From Curvibacter microcysteis (GTDB lineage Bacteria > Pseudomonadota > Gammaproteobacteria > Burkholderiales > Burkholderiaceae_C), in assembly GCF_028649435.1 (NCBI RefSeq), contig NZ_JAQSIN010000003.1: a stretch of DNA of 64,000 bases. One strand, 5' to 3'. The stretch's first letter is position 1. Each line of letters begins with the position of its first letter. The notes beneath the pieces were generated by a model. The model did no database searches. It was not told where the DNA came from and saw nothing but the letters and a program-made list of their open reading frames with translations. The position numbers were made by a program, and so were the translations under genes. Positions 55,249 through 63,347 of the stretch are shown here, in pieces.

Positions 55249-56492
55249 TGCAGCAGGTCGCAGAGGGTGCGGGCAATCACCTTGGTGGCGGCGCGCAGGT
55301 CGTCCAGGTCCAGGCGCTCGTCGGCGCGTTTGGCGTGCGATTCGAGCACGGTGCGCGGGCCGGCGCCGTAGATCACGCCGGGAATGCCTTGTTCAACGTA
55401 CAGGCGCACATCGGTGTAGAGCGGCGTGCCGACCGCGGGCAGGTCCTCGCCCAGCACGGTTTTGGCGTGGGTCTGGATGGCGTCCACCAGGGCTTGGTTG
55501 CCCGCCAGCGGGGTCATGGCGCGGGCCAACAGCAGGCGCTTGATCTCCACCGTGATGCCGCTGCGCTCGGCCGCGGCCTGTTCGATCACCTCGCGGATGC
55601 GGGCTTCGACTTCGACCGGGTTCTCTTCAGGGATCATGCGGCGGTCCAGCTTGAACATCACCTTGCCGGGCACGACATTGGTGTTGGTGCCGCCTTCGAT
55701 GCGGCCCACGTTCAGGTAGGGGTGCTTGATGCCCGCCACCTGGGACGTGACCTGCTGGTACAGGGTGTTTTGCGCGTACAGCGCGTTCAGGATGTGCACC
55801 GCGCCTTGCAAGGCGTCCACCCCGGTGTGGGGCACGGCAGCGTGGGCCATCTTGCCGTGCACGGTGACTTCCATCTGCAGGCAGCCATTGTGGGCGGTCA
55901 CCACCTCGTGCGAGAAGCCGGCCGCGATCATCAGGTCAGGCCGGGTCAGGCCCTGGCGCAGCAGCCAGCCGGGGCCGAGTTCGCCGCCAAACTCTTCGTC
56001 GTAGGTGAAGTGCAGTTCGACCGCGCCCTGGCTGGGGCGGGCCACGGCCTCGAGGGCGCGCAGCGCGAAGGTGAAGCTGGCGAAGTCGCTCTTGCTGACG
56101 GCGGTGGCGCGGCCGTACATCTTGCCGTCGACGATCTCGGCGCCGTAGGGGTCGTGGGTCCAGCCCTCGCCCGGCGGCACCACATCGCCGTGCGCATTCA
56201 ACGCCACGGTGCGGCCCGAACCGGCGGCCCCAAAGGCGCGTCGCACGATCAGGTTGGTGATGCTTTCCATGCCATAGGCCTGCACTTCGGCGGCGGGCAC
56301 GGGGTGGCGTTCGGCTTCGTAGCCGAACGCTTGCAGCAGCTCGGCGGTGCGCTCGGCGTGCGGTGCGTTGTTGCCCGGTGGGGTGTCGGTGGGCACGCGC
56401 ACCAGGGCTTGCAAAAAGCGGACTTCGTCGTCGAAGTGGGCGTCAACCCAGGCGTCCAGGGCGGCGTAGGCGGCGGTGTGGGAAGTGGTCAT
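55245..56492 (-). CDS. M20-family amidohydrolase/peptidase
   Basis: A 415-residue M20 metallohydrolase of the ArgE/DapE type. Metal-site segments are ALNAHGDVVPPGEGW and YDEEFGGELGPGW, with a lid domain around MEVTVHGKMAHAAVPHTGVD. Zinc ligands appear complete. Both ends overlap neighbours by four bases, so it is in the same operon as the UraD-allantoate amidohydrolase fusion. Ureidoglycolate amidohydrolase also belongs to M20, so a role late in allantoin breakdown is plausible. The sequence alone supports only an acyl-amino acid or ureide amidohydrolase. Confidence 0.82.
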   Translation of the reverse strand: MTTSHTAAYAALDAWVDAHFDDEVRFLQALVRVPTDTPPGNNAPHAERTAELLQAFGYEAERHPVPAAEVQAYGMESITNLIVRRAFGAAGSGRTVALNAHGDVVPPGEGWTHDPYGAEIVDGKMYGRATAVSKSDFASFTFALRALEAVARPSQGAVELHFTYDEEFGGELGPGWLLRQGLTRPDLMIAAGFSHEVVTAHNGCLQMEVTVHGKMAHAAVPHTGVDALQGAVHILNALYAQNTLYQQVTSQVAGIKHPYLNVGRIEGGTNTNVVPGKVMFKLDRRMIPEENPVEVEARIREVIEQAAAERSGITVEIKRLLLARAMTPLAGNQALVDAIQTHAKTVLGEDLPAVGTPLYTDVRLYVEQGIPGVIYGAGPRTVLESHAKRADERLDLDDLRAATKVIARTLCDLLH

Positions 56493-58264
56493 GGCTGGTC
56501 GTTGGCAATTTGATTCAGGACGTGGGAGAAAGTCTGCACCGCGAGTTGCATGTCGTCGTTGGTGGTGGACTCCAGCGGGTTGTGGCTGATGCCCGAGTTC
56601 TGGCCGCGCACAAACAGCATGGCCTGGGGCATCACCTCGTGCAGCTTCATGGCGTCGTGGCCGGCGCCGCTGGGCAGTCGGAACACGGGTACGCCTTGGG
56701 CTTGCACGGCGGCTTCCCAGCGTTGTTGCAAGGCGGGGTCGCTGGGCGCGGCCGAAGCGCGCAGGGTTTCTTCGAGGGTGTAGCGCAGGCCACGGCGCTC
56801 GCAGAGGGCGGCCAACTCGGCCAGCACATCGCGCGCCAGGGCGTCGCGCTGGCTGTCCACCGGCGCGCGCAGGTCGAGCGAGAACTGGCAGCGCCCGGGC
56901 ACCACGTTGATCGAGCCATTGGGCACTTGCAACTGGCCCACCGTGCCCACCGAGTCGGCGTCTTGGGCGGCGCGCTTTTCGACGTACAGCGCCAGTTCGG
57001 CCACGGCAGTGGCGGCATCACGGCGCCGGTCCATGGGCGTGGTGCCGGCGTGGCTGGCGGTGCCGATCACCTCCCCGAGGTAGCGCAGGCTGCCGTTGAT
57101 GGAGGTGACCACGCCCAGCGGCAGGTCGAGTTCGTTGAGCACCGGGCCCTGCTCGATGTGCACCTCGACAAAGCCCAGGTAAGCCTGGGGGTCGCGTTGC
57201 AGTTTGGGGATGTCGTCCACGCACAGGCCTGCGTGCTGCATGGCCTCGCGCATGGTGACGCCGTCGGCGTCTTTTTGCTCCAGCCAAGCGGGCTTGAAGT
57301 CGCCGATCAGCGCGCCCGAGCCCAAGAAGGTGGCCTTGTAGCGCTGGCCTTCTTCTTCGGCAAAACCGACGACTTCGATGCCGAAAGGCAGGCGGCGCTG
57401 GGCTTGGGCCAGTGCTTTGACGCAGGCCATGGGCACATAGATGCCCAGCCGGCCGTCGTACTTGCCGCCGTTGCGCACGGTGTCGTAGTGCGAACCGGTC
57501 AGCAGGCTGCGCGCGCCCGGGGTGGCGGCGTGGTAGCGGCCCACCACGTTGCCTACGGCGTCGATGGCCACGTCGTCAAAACCGCAGTCGCGCATGCCCT
57601 GGGCCAGGCGCTGGGCGCAGGCACGGTGGGCATCGGTCAGGTAGGTGACGGTGAGCTGGCCTTTTTCGGCATAGCCCGGGTCGCTGTGCTGGCTGAGTTT
57701 TTCATGCCAGTCCCAGACCTCGTTGCCTTGCACGGGCTCGACGCCGAACTTGTCGTTGAGGCGGATCTCGGCGATGCGGTGGATGTTGCGCAAGGCCTCG
57801 GCGCGCTCGAAGTCCGGGTGGTTATGCACGCGGCGCTCGAAGGTGTCGATGATCTCCTGCCGCGACAGGCCCAGGCCGCGCGCGCCGCGCACCGCCAGGA
57901 TGAAGGGAAAGCCAAAGCGCGCGTTGTAGTCGCTGTTGAGCTGCTGGATGCGCGCGAACTCGGCGGGGCTGCAGTCGGTCAGACCGGCCTTGCCTTGTTC
58001 GTGGGTGGATTCAACGGTCAGGCTTTGGCTGACCATGGCCTTGCCGGCCAACTCGGGGTGGGCACGGATCAGGTCCAGCTGCGCGTCGGCGCTGGATTCG
58101 CGCACCACCTGCGCCAGGGCGGCCTTGAGCTGGGCCAGCGACACAAAGGGCCGCTGCGGCAGCACGCGCTCGACGATCCAGGGCGAGTGTTCGTACAAGC
58201 CGTCCAGCCACTGCAGGGCTTGGGTCGCCGGGGCGCTGTTGAATTGTTCCAGGGTGAGGGCCAT
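56489..58264 (-). CDS. uraD-allC: OHCU decarboxylase - allantoate amidohydrolase fusion
   Basis: A 591-residue two-domain protein. Residues 1-170 are UraD-like: RAHPELAGK (67-75, His69 catalytic) and NSDYNARFGFPFILAVRG. Residues about 175-591 are an M20/hydantoinase-type allantoate amidohydrolase: LLTGSHYDTVRNGGKYDG, GFAEEEGQRY and GSGAGHDAMKLHEVMP. The two parts act at non-consecutive steps, OHCU to allantoin, and allantoate to ureidoglycine or ureidoglycolate plus ammonia. The allantoinase gene next to it supplies the step between. The ATG at 58264 is one base from the puuE stop. Confidence 0.92.
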   Translation of the reverse strand: MALTLEQFNSAPATQALQWLDGLYEHSPWIVERVLPQRPFVSLAQLKAALAQVVRESSADAQLDLIRAHPELAGKAMVSQSLTVESTHEQGKAGLTDCSPAEFARIQQLNSDYNARFGFPFILAVRGARGLGLSRQEIIDTFERRVHNHPDFERAEALRNIHRIAEIRLNDKFGVEPVQGNEVWDWHEKLSQHSDPGYAEKGQLTVTYLTDAHRACAQRLAQGMRDCGFDDVAIDAVGNVVGRYHAATPGARSLLTGSHYDTVRNGGKYDGRLGIYVPMACVKALAQAQRRLPFGIEVVGFAEEEGQRYKATFLGSGALIGDFKPAWLEQKDADGVTMREAMQHAGLCVDDIPKLQRDPQAYLGFVEVHIEQGPVLNELDLPLGVVTSINGSLRYLGEVIGTASHAGTTPMDRRRDAATAVAELALYVEKRAAQDADSVGTVGQLQVPNGSINVVPGRCQFSLDLRAPVDSQRDALARDVLAELAALCERRGLRYTLEETLRASAAPSDPALQQRWEAAVQAQGVPVFRLPSGAGHDAMKLHEVMPQAMLFVRGQNSGISHNPLESTTNDDMQLAVQTFSHVLNQIANDQP

Positions 58265-58265
58265 G

Positions 58266-59228
58266 TCAGCCTGCCTTGTCTTCGGTGAAGGGATGGACCG
58301 CCTGCCAGTGGCGGGCGATGTCGATGCGGCGGCACACCCAGACGTGCTCATGGCGCTGGATGTGGTCGAGGAACTTCTGCAAGGCCACCATGCGGCCTGG
58401 GCGGCCCAGCAGGCGGCAGTGCATGCCGATGCTCAGCATCTTGGGGCGGTTTTCGCCGTTCGGGTCGCCCTCGGCGTAAAGGCAGTCAAAGCTGTCGCGC
58501 AGGTAGGTGAAGAAGTCGTCGCCCTGCGAGAAGCCCTGCGGCAACGAAAAGCGCATGTCGTTGGTGTCCAGGGTGTAGGGCAGCACCAGGTGGGGCACCA
58601 CCGCGCCGTCGCTGCGCTGCACCTTCATCCAGAACGGCAGGTCGTCGCCGTAGTAGTCGCTGTCGTATTCGAGCCGGCCGTCGTCCACCACCAGGCGGCG
58701 GGTGCGCGGGCTGTCACGCCCGGTGTACCAGCCAGTGGGGCGCTGACCGGTGAGCTTTTCGATCGCGTCCAGGGCCACGCGCATGTGCTCGCGTTCGGTG
58801 GCTTCGTCCACGTTTTGGTAGTGGATCCAGCGCCAGCCGTGGCAGGCGATTTCGTGGCCCAGTTCGACAAAGGCCTGTGTCAGCTCGGGGTGGCGCTGCA
58901 AGGCCATGCCGACGCCGAAGATGGTCATCGGCAGACCGCGCTTTTCGAACTCACGCAGGATGCGCCACACGCCCACGCGCGAGCCGTACTCGTAAATGCC
59001 TTCCATGCTCAGGTGGCGGTCCGGGAAGCTGGCGGGGTTGAACATCTCGGACAGGAACTGCTCCGAGCCGGCGTCGCCGTGCAAGGTGGCGTTCTCGCCG
59101 CCCTCTTCGTAGTTCAGCACAAACTGGACGGCGATGCGGGCCTGGCCCGGCCACTGGGCGTGGGGTGGGTTGCGGCCGTAGCCAACCAGGTCGCGGGGGT
59201 AGGGCAGGGTGGTGTCGTAAAGGCTCAT
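58266..59228 (-). CDS. puuE: allantoinase PuuE (polysaccharide deacetylase fold)
   Basis: A 320-residue allantoinase of the cofactor-light PuuE type. YPRDLVGYGRNPPHAQWPG is the diagnostic N-terminus. EIACHGWRWIHYQNV and PRTRRLVVDDG belong to the NodB-like fold. It opens allantoin to allantoate. It is one base upstream of the fusion gene and 17 bases downstream of GntR 2, so it is in the same leftward operon. Confidence 0.94.
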   Translation of the reverse strand: MSLYDTTLPYPRDLVGYGRNPPHAQWPGQARIAVQFVLNYEEGGENATLHGDAGSEQFLSEMFNPASFPDRHLSMEGIYEYGSRVGVWRILREFEKRGLPMTIFGVGMALQRHPELTQAFVELGHEIACHGWRWIHYQNVDEATEREHMRVALDAIEKLTGQRPTGWYTGRDSPRTRRLVVDDGRLEYDSDYYGDDLPFWMKVQRSDGAVVPHLVLPYTLDTNDMRFSLPQGFSQGDDFFTYLRDSFDCLYAEGDPNGENRPKMLSIGMHCRLLGRPGRMVALQKFLDHIQRHEHVWVCRRIDIARHWQAVHPFTEDKAG

Positions 59229-59245
59229 GGGGTGGGCTCGCGGGG

Positions 59246-59911
59246 TCAGGACAAGGCCATGGAGAGGTCGCTGGTGGGCAACTTGCGGTCAAAGGTGAGG
59301 CTGGTCTCGACGTGGGTCAGGTGCTCGTCCATGAGGCGCACGGCCAGGGCTTCGTCGCGTGCCGCCAGGGCTTTGACGATCTCGCCGTGCTCTTCGTGCG
59401 AGTGCTCGGCCGCGCTGGCGGACTGGTACATCAAGGTGATCAGCGCGCAGCGCGAAATCAATTCGCCCAGCATCTGGGCCAGCACTTCGTTGCCCATCAG
59501 CTCGGCCATGCGCACATGGAAGTCACCCAGCAGCTCGGTGCGGCCCGGCGCGTCGCCCCGGTCCACGGCGGCCTTTTCGCGCGCCACGTGCTCGCGCAAG
59601 GCCTTGATCTTGCTTGGGGTGACTTCACGCACAAAAGCGCGCGTCATCTCGGCCTCCAGCATGCGGCGCACGGCAAACACCTGGCGCGCTTCGGTCACCG
59701 AGGGGGCGGCGACGAAGGCGCCGCGGGCGGGCTCGAGCCGGATCAGCCGGTTTTGCGACAGCTGGAACAAAGCTTGCCTCACCAGGGTGCGCGAGACGCC
59801 AAAGTGATCCGCCAGTTTTTGTTCGGCCAGCTTGCTGCCGGGCAGCAGCCGGTGTTCGACGATGGCCCGCGTCAGGCTTTCGACGATGAAGTGGGTGGTC
59901 GAGGTCTCCAT
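59246..59911 (-). CDS. GntR-family (FadR/FCD) transcriptional regulator 2
   Basis: A 221-residue regulator. The HTH is KLADHFGVSRTLVRQALFQL and an FCD domain follows (DFHVRMAELMGNEVLAQML, EEHGEIVKALAARD). Its recognition helix shares FGVSRTLVR with GntR 1. It is the first gene of the puuE operon; an 18-base perfect palindrome ending 25 bases upstream of its ATG implies autoregulation. It is probably the repressor of allantoin and urate genes, as inferred from position. Confidence 0.91.
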   Translation of the reverse strand: METSTTHFIVESLTRAIVEHRLLPGSKLAEQKLADHFGVSRTLVRQALFQLSQNRLIRLEPARGAFVAAPSVTEARQVFAVRRMLEAEMTRAFVREVTPSKIKALREHVAREKAAVDRGDAPGRTELLGDFHVRMAELMGNEVLAQMLGELISRCALITLMYQSASAAEHSHEEHGEIVKALAARDEALAVRLMDEHLTHVETSLTFDRKLPTSDLSMALS

Positions 59912-59935
59912 GGCCGCATGATAGCCCCCAATTCA

Positions 59936-59965
59936 AAAAGTGTATACACTTTTGGTTCACCAAAA
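59936..59965. promoter_or_regulatory. two overlapping palindromes between GntR 2 and uraH
   Basis: AAAAGTGTATACACTTTT (59936-59953) is a perfect 18-base palindrome. It runs into TTTTGGTTCACCAAAA (59950-59965), a second inverted repeat with a four-base centre. The first is the strongest copy of the TGTATACA box; the second resembles the TTGGT..ACCAA form of other GntR sites. They control the divergent GntR/puuE operon (33 bases from its start) and uraH (66 bases). Confidence 0.75.
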
Positions 59966-60010
59966 TCAGGCCCGCCGGGTCTGCGGTTTTAGCCAACTTG
60001 AAAGGTCCCC

Positions 60011-60361
60011 ATGGGCTTGAGTACACACGTTCTGGACACCATGCACGGCAGCCCGGCGGCGGGCATGGCGGTGTCGCTGTTCACCACGCAGGGCGACAAC
60101 GCCACCTTGGTGCGCCGCTTTGTGCTGAATCAGGATGGCCGCTCCGACGGCCCGCTGTACGACAACGCCAGCCTGCGCGTGGGCACTTACCGGCTGGTGT
60201 TCGAGGTGGCGGCGTACTTCAAGGCGCGGGGCGTGGACTTGCCCGAGCCGCCGTTTCTGGACCGGGTGACGCTGGACTTTGGCATCGCCCATGCCGACCA
60301 GCACTACCACGTGCCGTTGCTGGTCAGCCCCTGGAGCCACTCCACTTACCGCGGCTCCTGA
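60011..60361 (+). CDS. uraH: 5-hydroxyisourate hydrolase
   Basis: A 116-residue transthyretin-related protein. It starts MGLSTHVLDTMHGSPAAGM and ends in the YRGS signature. It hydrolyses 5-hydroxyisourate, the urate oxidase product, to OHCU. GAAAGG precedes the ATG. It is divergent from the GntR 2/puuE operon and shares the palindromic promoter region, so urate and allantoin steps should be co-regulated. The following TonB-like lipoprotein gene is convergent, 14 bases away. Confidence 0.95.
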   Translation: MGLSTHVLDTMHGSPAAGMAVSLFTTQGDNATLVRRFVLNQDGRSDGPLYDNASLRVGTYRLVFEVAAYFKARGVDLPEPPFLDRVTLDFGIAHADQHYHVPLLVSPWSHSTYRGS

Positions 60362-60375
60362 GTTTTGTCAGCGCT

Positions 60376-60903
60376 TCAGAGCTGCCCTTCGGTGAGGGTG
60401 TCGAGCTGGAAGCGCCCGCTTTTGTCCCACAGCCAGGTGTCGGTGTAGACCACCGTGCCCAGGCGCGCCGGCACGGGGTAGGGCGCGGCGCGACGCACCG
60501 TGCGTTCGATCTCGCTGATCACCTCCGGTGCGTGGCGTGGCGCCCGCATCCAGTGCAGCTGGCTGACCTGGCCGTGGCGATCGATGTGCACCTGCAACAC
60601 CCCCACCGCGTACAGCATGGGCGGCAATTTGCCGCTGTACAGGCGATCGCCGTTGAGCTGGTACAGGTGCTTGGCGGCGTCTTGCCGGTAGGCCTTGGCC
60701 GTGCTGGCCTGGGACGGCGGCGGCGGGCCGGCGCGCTGGGCGCTGGGGCTGCTGCTGGCGTTCTGGCTGGCGGGGCTCGGGTCGGGCTGGCTGGCCGCGG
60801 GCGTGCTGCTGTCAGGCAGCGGGGTGTTGCTGCACGAGGCCAGCAAGGCGGCCCAGAGCGTGGCCACCAGCAGCGGAGGGCGCTGCCACCAGCGGTTATT
60901 CAT
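60376..60903 (-). CDS. putative lipoprotein with TonB C-terminal-like domain
   Basis: A 175-residue protein starting MNNRWWQRPPLLVATLWAAL with a lipobox LLASC, so it is probably a lipoprotein. A Ser/Pro-rich linker (residues about 26-70) precedes a TonB-C-like domain: VLQVHIDRHGQVSQLHWMRA and APYPVPARL. An in-frame start at 60933 would add 10 residues, and no convincing ribosome site favours either. Function is unknown. It is convergent with uraH and divergent from xdhC. Confidence 0.65.
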   Translation of the reverse strand: MNNRWWQRPPLLVATLWAALLASCSNTPLPDSSTPAASQPDPSPASQNASSSPSAQRAGPPPPSQASTAKAYRQDAAKHLYQLNGDRLYSGKLPPMLYAVGVLQVHIDRHGQVSQLHWMRAPRHAPEVISEIERTVRRAAPYPVPARLGTVVYTDTWLWDKSGRFQLDTLTEGQL

Positions 60904-61092
60904 TAGAGATGAGCGAGTGTTTGGGCCGTTCATGCGCGCATTTTGCCTGCGCCTCCGAGGGCTTCGCCAACGTGGTGCAATTTGTTTCAATCGCCGGCGG
61001 GCGCGCGCCGCCCCGGACTCGGCCTGAATGAAGGCCCGCATTTCCATCCCCGGTGCCGAGCCGATGCTGGGCACCCAACGCACAATCTGAGC

Positions 61093-61914
61093 ATGACTTT
61101 GTTGTCTCTTTTTCTTCAGCGCCTGGCGCTTGAACCGGCCTGCCTGGTGCGGGTGGTGCACACCCAGGGCTCGGTGCCCCGGGGCGTGGACGCCTGGATG
61201 GCGGTCTGGCCCGATGCGGTGCTGGGCACCATTGGCGGGGGGCACCTGGAGCTGGTCGCCCTGCTGGCCGCCCGCGAGGGCCTGGGCCGGGCCGACACCC
61301 CCTGGCCTTTGCTGCAACGCCATGCCCTGGGCCCCAGTTTGGGGCAATGCTGCGGCGGGGCGGTGCAGCTGTCGCTGCAGCGGGTCGAGCCCGCTGACGT
61401 GGCGCGCCTGCGCACCGAGCTGACACCCCAGGGCTCGCCACTGGCCCTGTTTGGTGGCGGGCATGTGGGCCATGCCCTGGTGCAGGTGTTGGCGCGGCTG
61501 CCATTCCAGATCCACTGGATTGACAGCCGCGATGGCATTTTCCCGGCCGAGCTGCCGGAGACGGTGCTGGCCGAGCACTCCGACCCGGTGGCCCAGGCGG
61601 TGCAGGACCTGGCGCCCGGTGCCCAGGTGTTGATCATGAGCTTCAGCCATGCCGAGGACTTGGACATCGTCGCTGCCTGCTTGCGCCGCCAGCGCGAGCG
61701 CGGTGACCTGCCCTTCGTGGGCCTGATCGGCAGCCGCACCAAGTGGGCCACGTTTCAGCGCCGCTTGCGCGAGCGCGGCTTCACCGACACCGAGCTGGCC
61801 CACATCACCTGCCCCATCGGCTTGCCAGGCATCCAGGGCAAGCAGCCGGAGGTGATTGCGGTGTCGGTCGCGGCACAGTTATTGCTGAAGTTGTCCGACT
61901 CGGGTAAGCCCTGA
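61093..61914 (+). CDS. xdhC: xanthine dehydrogenase accessory protein XdhC
   Basis: A 273-residue XdhC. HTQGSVPRG (23-31), IGGGHLE (47-53) and GQCCGG (84-89) form the XdhC/CoxI domain. LFGGGHVGHALV (119-130) begins the Rossmann-type C-terminal domain. XdhC inserts the sulfurated molybdenum cofactor into xanthine dehydrogenase. xdhA and xdhB are not in the window and must be elsewhere if present. The ATG at 61093 begins the family sequence. Confidence 0.92.
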   Translation: MTLLSLFLQRLALEPACLVRVVHTQGSVPRGVDAWMAVWPDAVLGTIGGGHLELVALLAAREGLGRADTPWPLLQRHALGPSLGQCCGGAVQLSLQRVEPADVARLRTELTPQGSPLALFGGGHVGHALVQVLARLPFQIHWIDSRDGIFPAELPETVLAEHSDPVAQAVQDLAPGAQVLIMSFSHAEDLDIVAACLRRQRERGDLPFVGLIGSRTKWATFQRRLRERGFTDTELAHITCPIGLPGIQGKQPEVIAVSVAAQLLLKLSDSGKP

Positions 61915-61950
61915 GCCGGGGCCGCACCAGCGGCACCAGTGGTTTGCAAA

Positions 61951-61964
61951 AAGTGTATACACTT
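61951..61964. promoter_or_regulatory. GntR-type box upstream of puuD
   Basis: AAGTGTATACACTT is a perfect 14-base palindrome, the same as the core of the site at 59936. It lies in the 217-base spacer between xdhC and puuD, centred 174 bases before the puuD start. Nothing else in the spacer is recognisable. Confidence 0.7.
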
Positions 61965-62131
61965 CGGCCGAGCCCACGCTTTGGCGTGTGGTTTTTAGCA
62001 TCAGGTCGCAGCGGAGCTGGGGTTCACAAGAGACCCATGGCCGCGGCCGCAACATCTGCTCAGAGCGCCCGCAGTGGTGAGCAGGCTTTCAACGTGTTCG
62101 GTCGATGTGGGCCGGGTCACGGGAGTTGAGC

Positions 62132-63340
62132 ATGGAAAGTTATTTCCTCGACTGGGCCAACCTGCTGCTGCGCTGGGTCCATGTCATCACGGCCATCGCC
62201 TGGGTGGGGTCTTCTTTTTACTTTGTCTTCCTGGACAGCAGCCTGACCCCGCCGGTCGATGAGGACCTGAAACGCCAGGGCGTCAGCGGCGAGCTGTGGG
62301 CCGTGCACGGCGGGGGCTTCTACCACCCGGTCAAGTTCGCGGTCTCACCGCCCCAGCTGCCCAGCCACCTGCATTGGTTCTATTGGGAAAGCTACAGCAC
62401 CTGGCTGAGTGGCTTTTCGCTGTTCACCATCTCCTACCTCTGGAGCGCCAGCACCTACCTGATCGACAAGTCGCGCATGGACTGGGCGCCCGCCGAGGCG
62501 ATCGCCGTGGCGCTGGGTTTCCTGGTCGTGTTCTGGCTGCTGTACGACGGCATCTGCCGCTTCTTTGGCCAGCGCAAGAACGGTGACGCCATCGTCGGTG
62601 GCCTGGTCCTGGTCCTGGTGTGCGTGGCGGCCTGGTTGGCTTGCCACTGGTTTGCCGGGCGTGCCGCCTTCTTGCTGGTGGGCGCGATGATCGCCACCTC
62701 GATGAGCGCCAATGTGTTCTTCTGGATCATCCCGGGCCAGCGCACGGTGGTGGGCCAGATCAAGGCCGGCTTGCCGGTGGACCCCATCCATGGCAAGCGC
62801 GGCAAACAGCGCAGCGTGCACAACACCTACTTCACGCTGCCGGTGCTGTTTGCCATGCTGTCCAACCACTACAGCTTCACCTACACGCACCCGCAGAATT
62901 GGCTGATCCTGATCGGCATGATGTTCGCGGGCGCCGCCATCCGCCAGTTCTTCGTCATGCGCCACGGCCACAAGCTGGGCCGCAACCCGCACCCTTGGCC
63001 TTACGCGGCCGCTGGTGTGGTGGTGCTGCTGGGCCTGATCGCCTGGCTGCGCCCCGCACCCGTTGCGCCGACCGTGGCCACGGCCCATCCAGCGGTGGTG
63101 GGCTATGAACAGATCAAGCCGGTGCTGGCCGAGCGCTGCTACCTGTGCCACGGTGAGCAGGTGCAGATGAAGAACGTGCGCCTGGATTCGCCCGAACAGG
63201 TGCAAGCCCATGCCCAGGCCATCTACCAGCAGGCCGTGGTCAGCAAGATCATGCCCATGAACAACGCCACCGGCATCACCGACGCGGAGCGCGCCCTGAT
63301 CGGCGCCTGGTTCCAGGGCGGCGCCAAGACCGCGCCGTGA
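62132..63340 (+). CDS. puuD: cytochrome c-linked membrane urate oxidase PuuD
   Basis: A 402-residue protein. The N-terminal part (about 1-310) has about eight TM segments with the PuuD/DUF989 landmarks WVHVITAIAWVGSSFYFVFL and HGGGFYHPVKF. The C-terminal part is a cytochrome c domain with CYLCH (Cys336, Cys339, His340). PuuD oxidises urate to 5-hydroxyisourate and passes electrons to the respiratory chain instead of making peroxide. GGGAG precedes the ATG. The product is the substrate of UraH. Confidence 0.93.
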   Translation: MESYFLDWANLLLRWVHVITAIAWVGSSFYFVFLDSSLTPPVDEDLKRQGVSGELWAVHGGGFYHPVKFAVSPPQLPSHLHWFYWESYSTWLSGFSLFTISYLWSASTYLIDKSRMDWAPAEAIAVALGFLVVFWLLYDGICRFFGQRKNGDAIVGGLVLVLVCVAAWLACHWFAGRAAFLLVGAMIATSMSANVFFWIIPGQRTVVGQIKAGLPVDPIHGKRGKQRSVHNTYFTLPVLFAMLSNHYSFTYTHPQNWLILIGMMFAGAAIRQFFVMRHGHKLGRNPHPWPYAAAGVVVLLGLIAWLRPAPVAPTVATAHPAVVGYEQIKPVLAERCYLCHGEQVQMKNVRLDSPEQVQAHAQAIYQQAVVSKIMPMNNATGITDAERALIGAWFQGGAKTAP

Positions 63341-63347
63341 ACACGCC

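Noticed and set aside
60376..61803. Long minus-strand frame extending the TonB-like lipoprotein upstream across xdhC
   Set aside because: Only the last 175-185 residues have a signal peptide, lipobox and TonB-like domain. The upstream part is antisense to xdhC.
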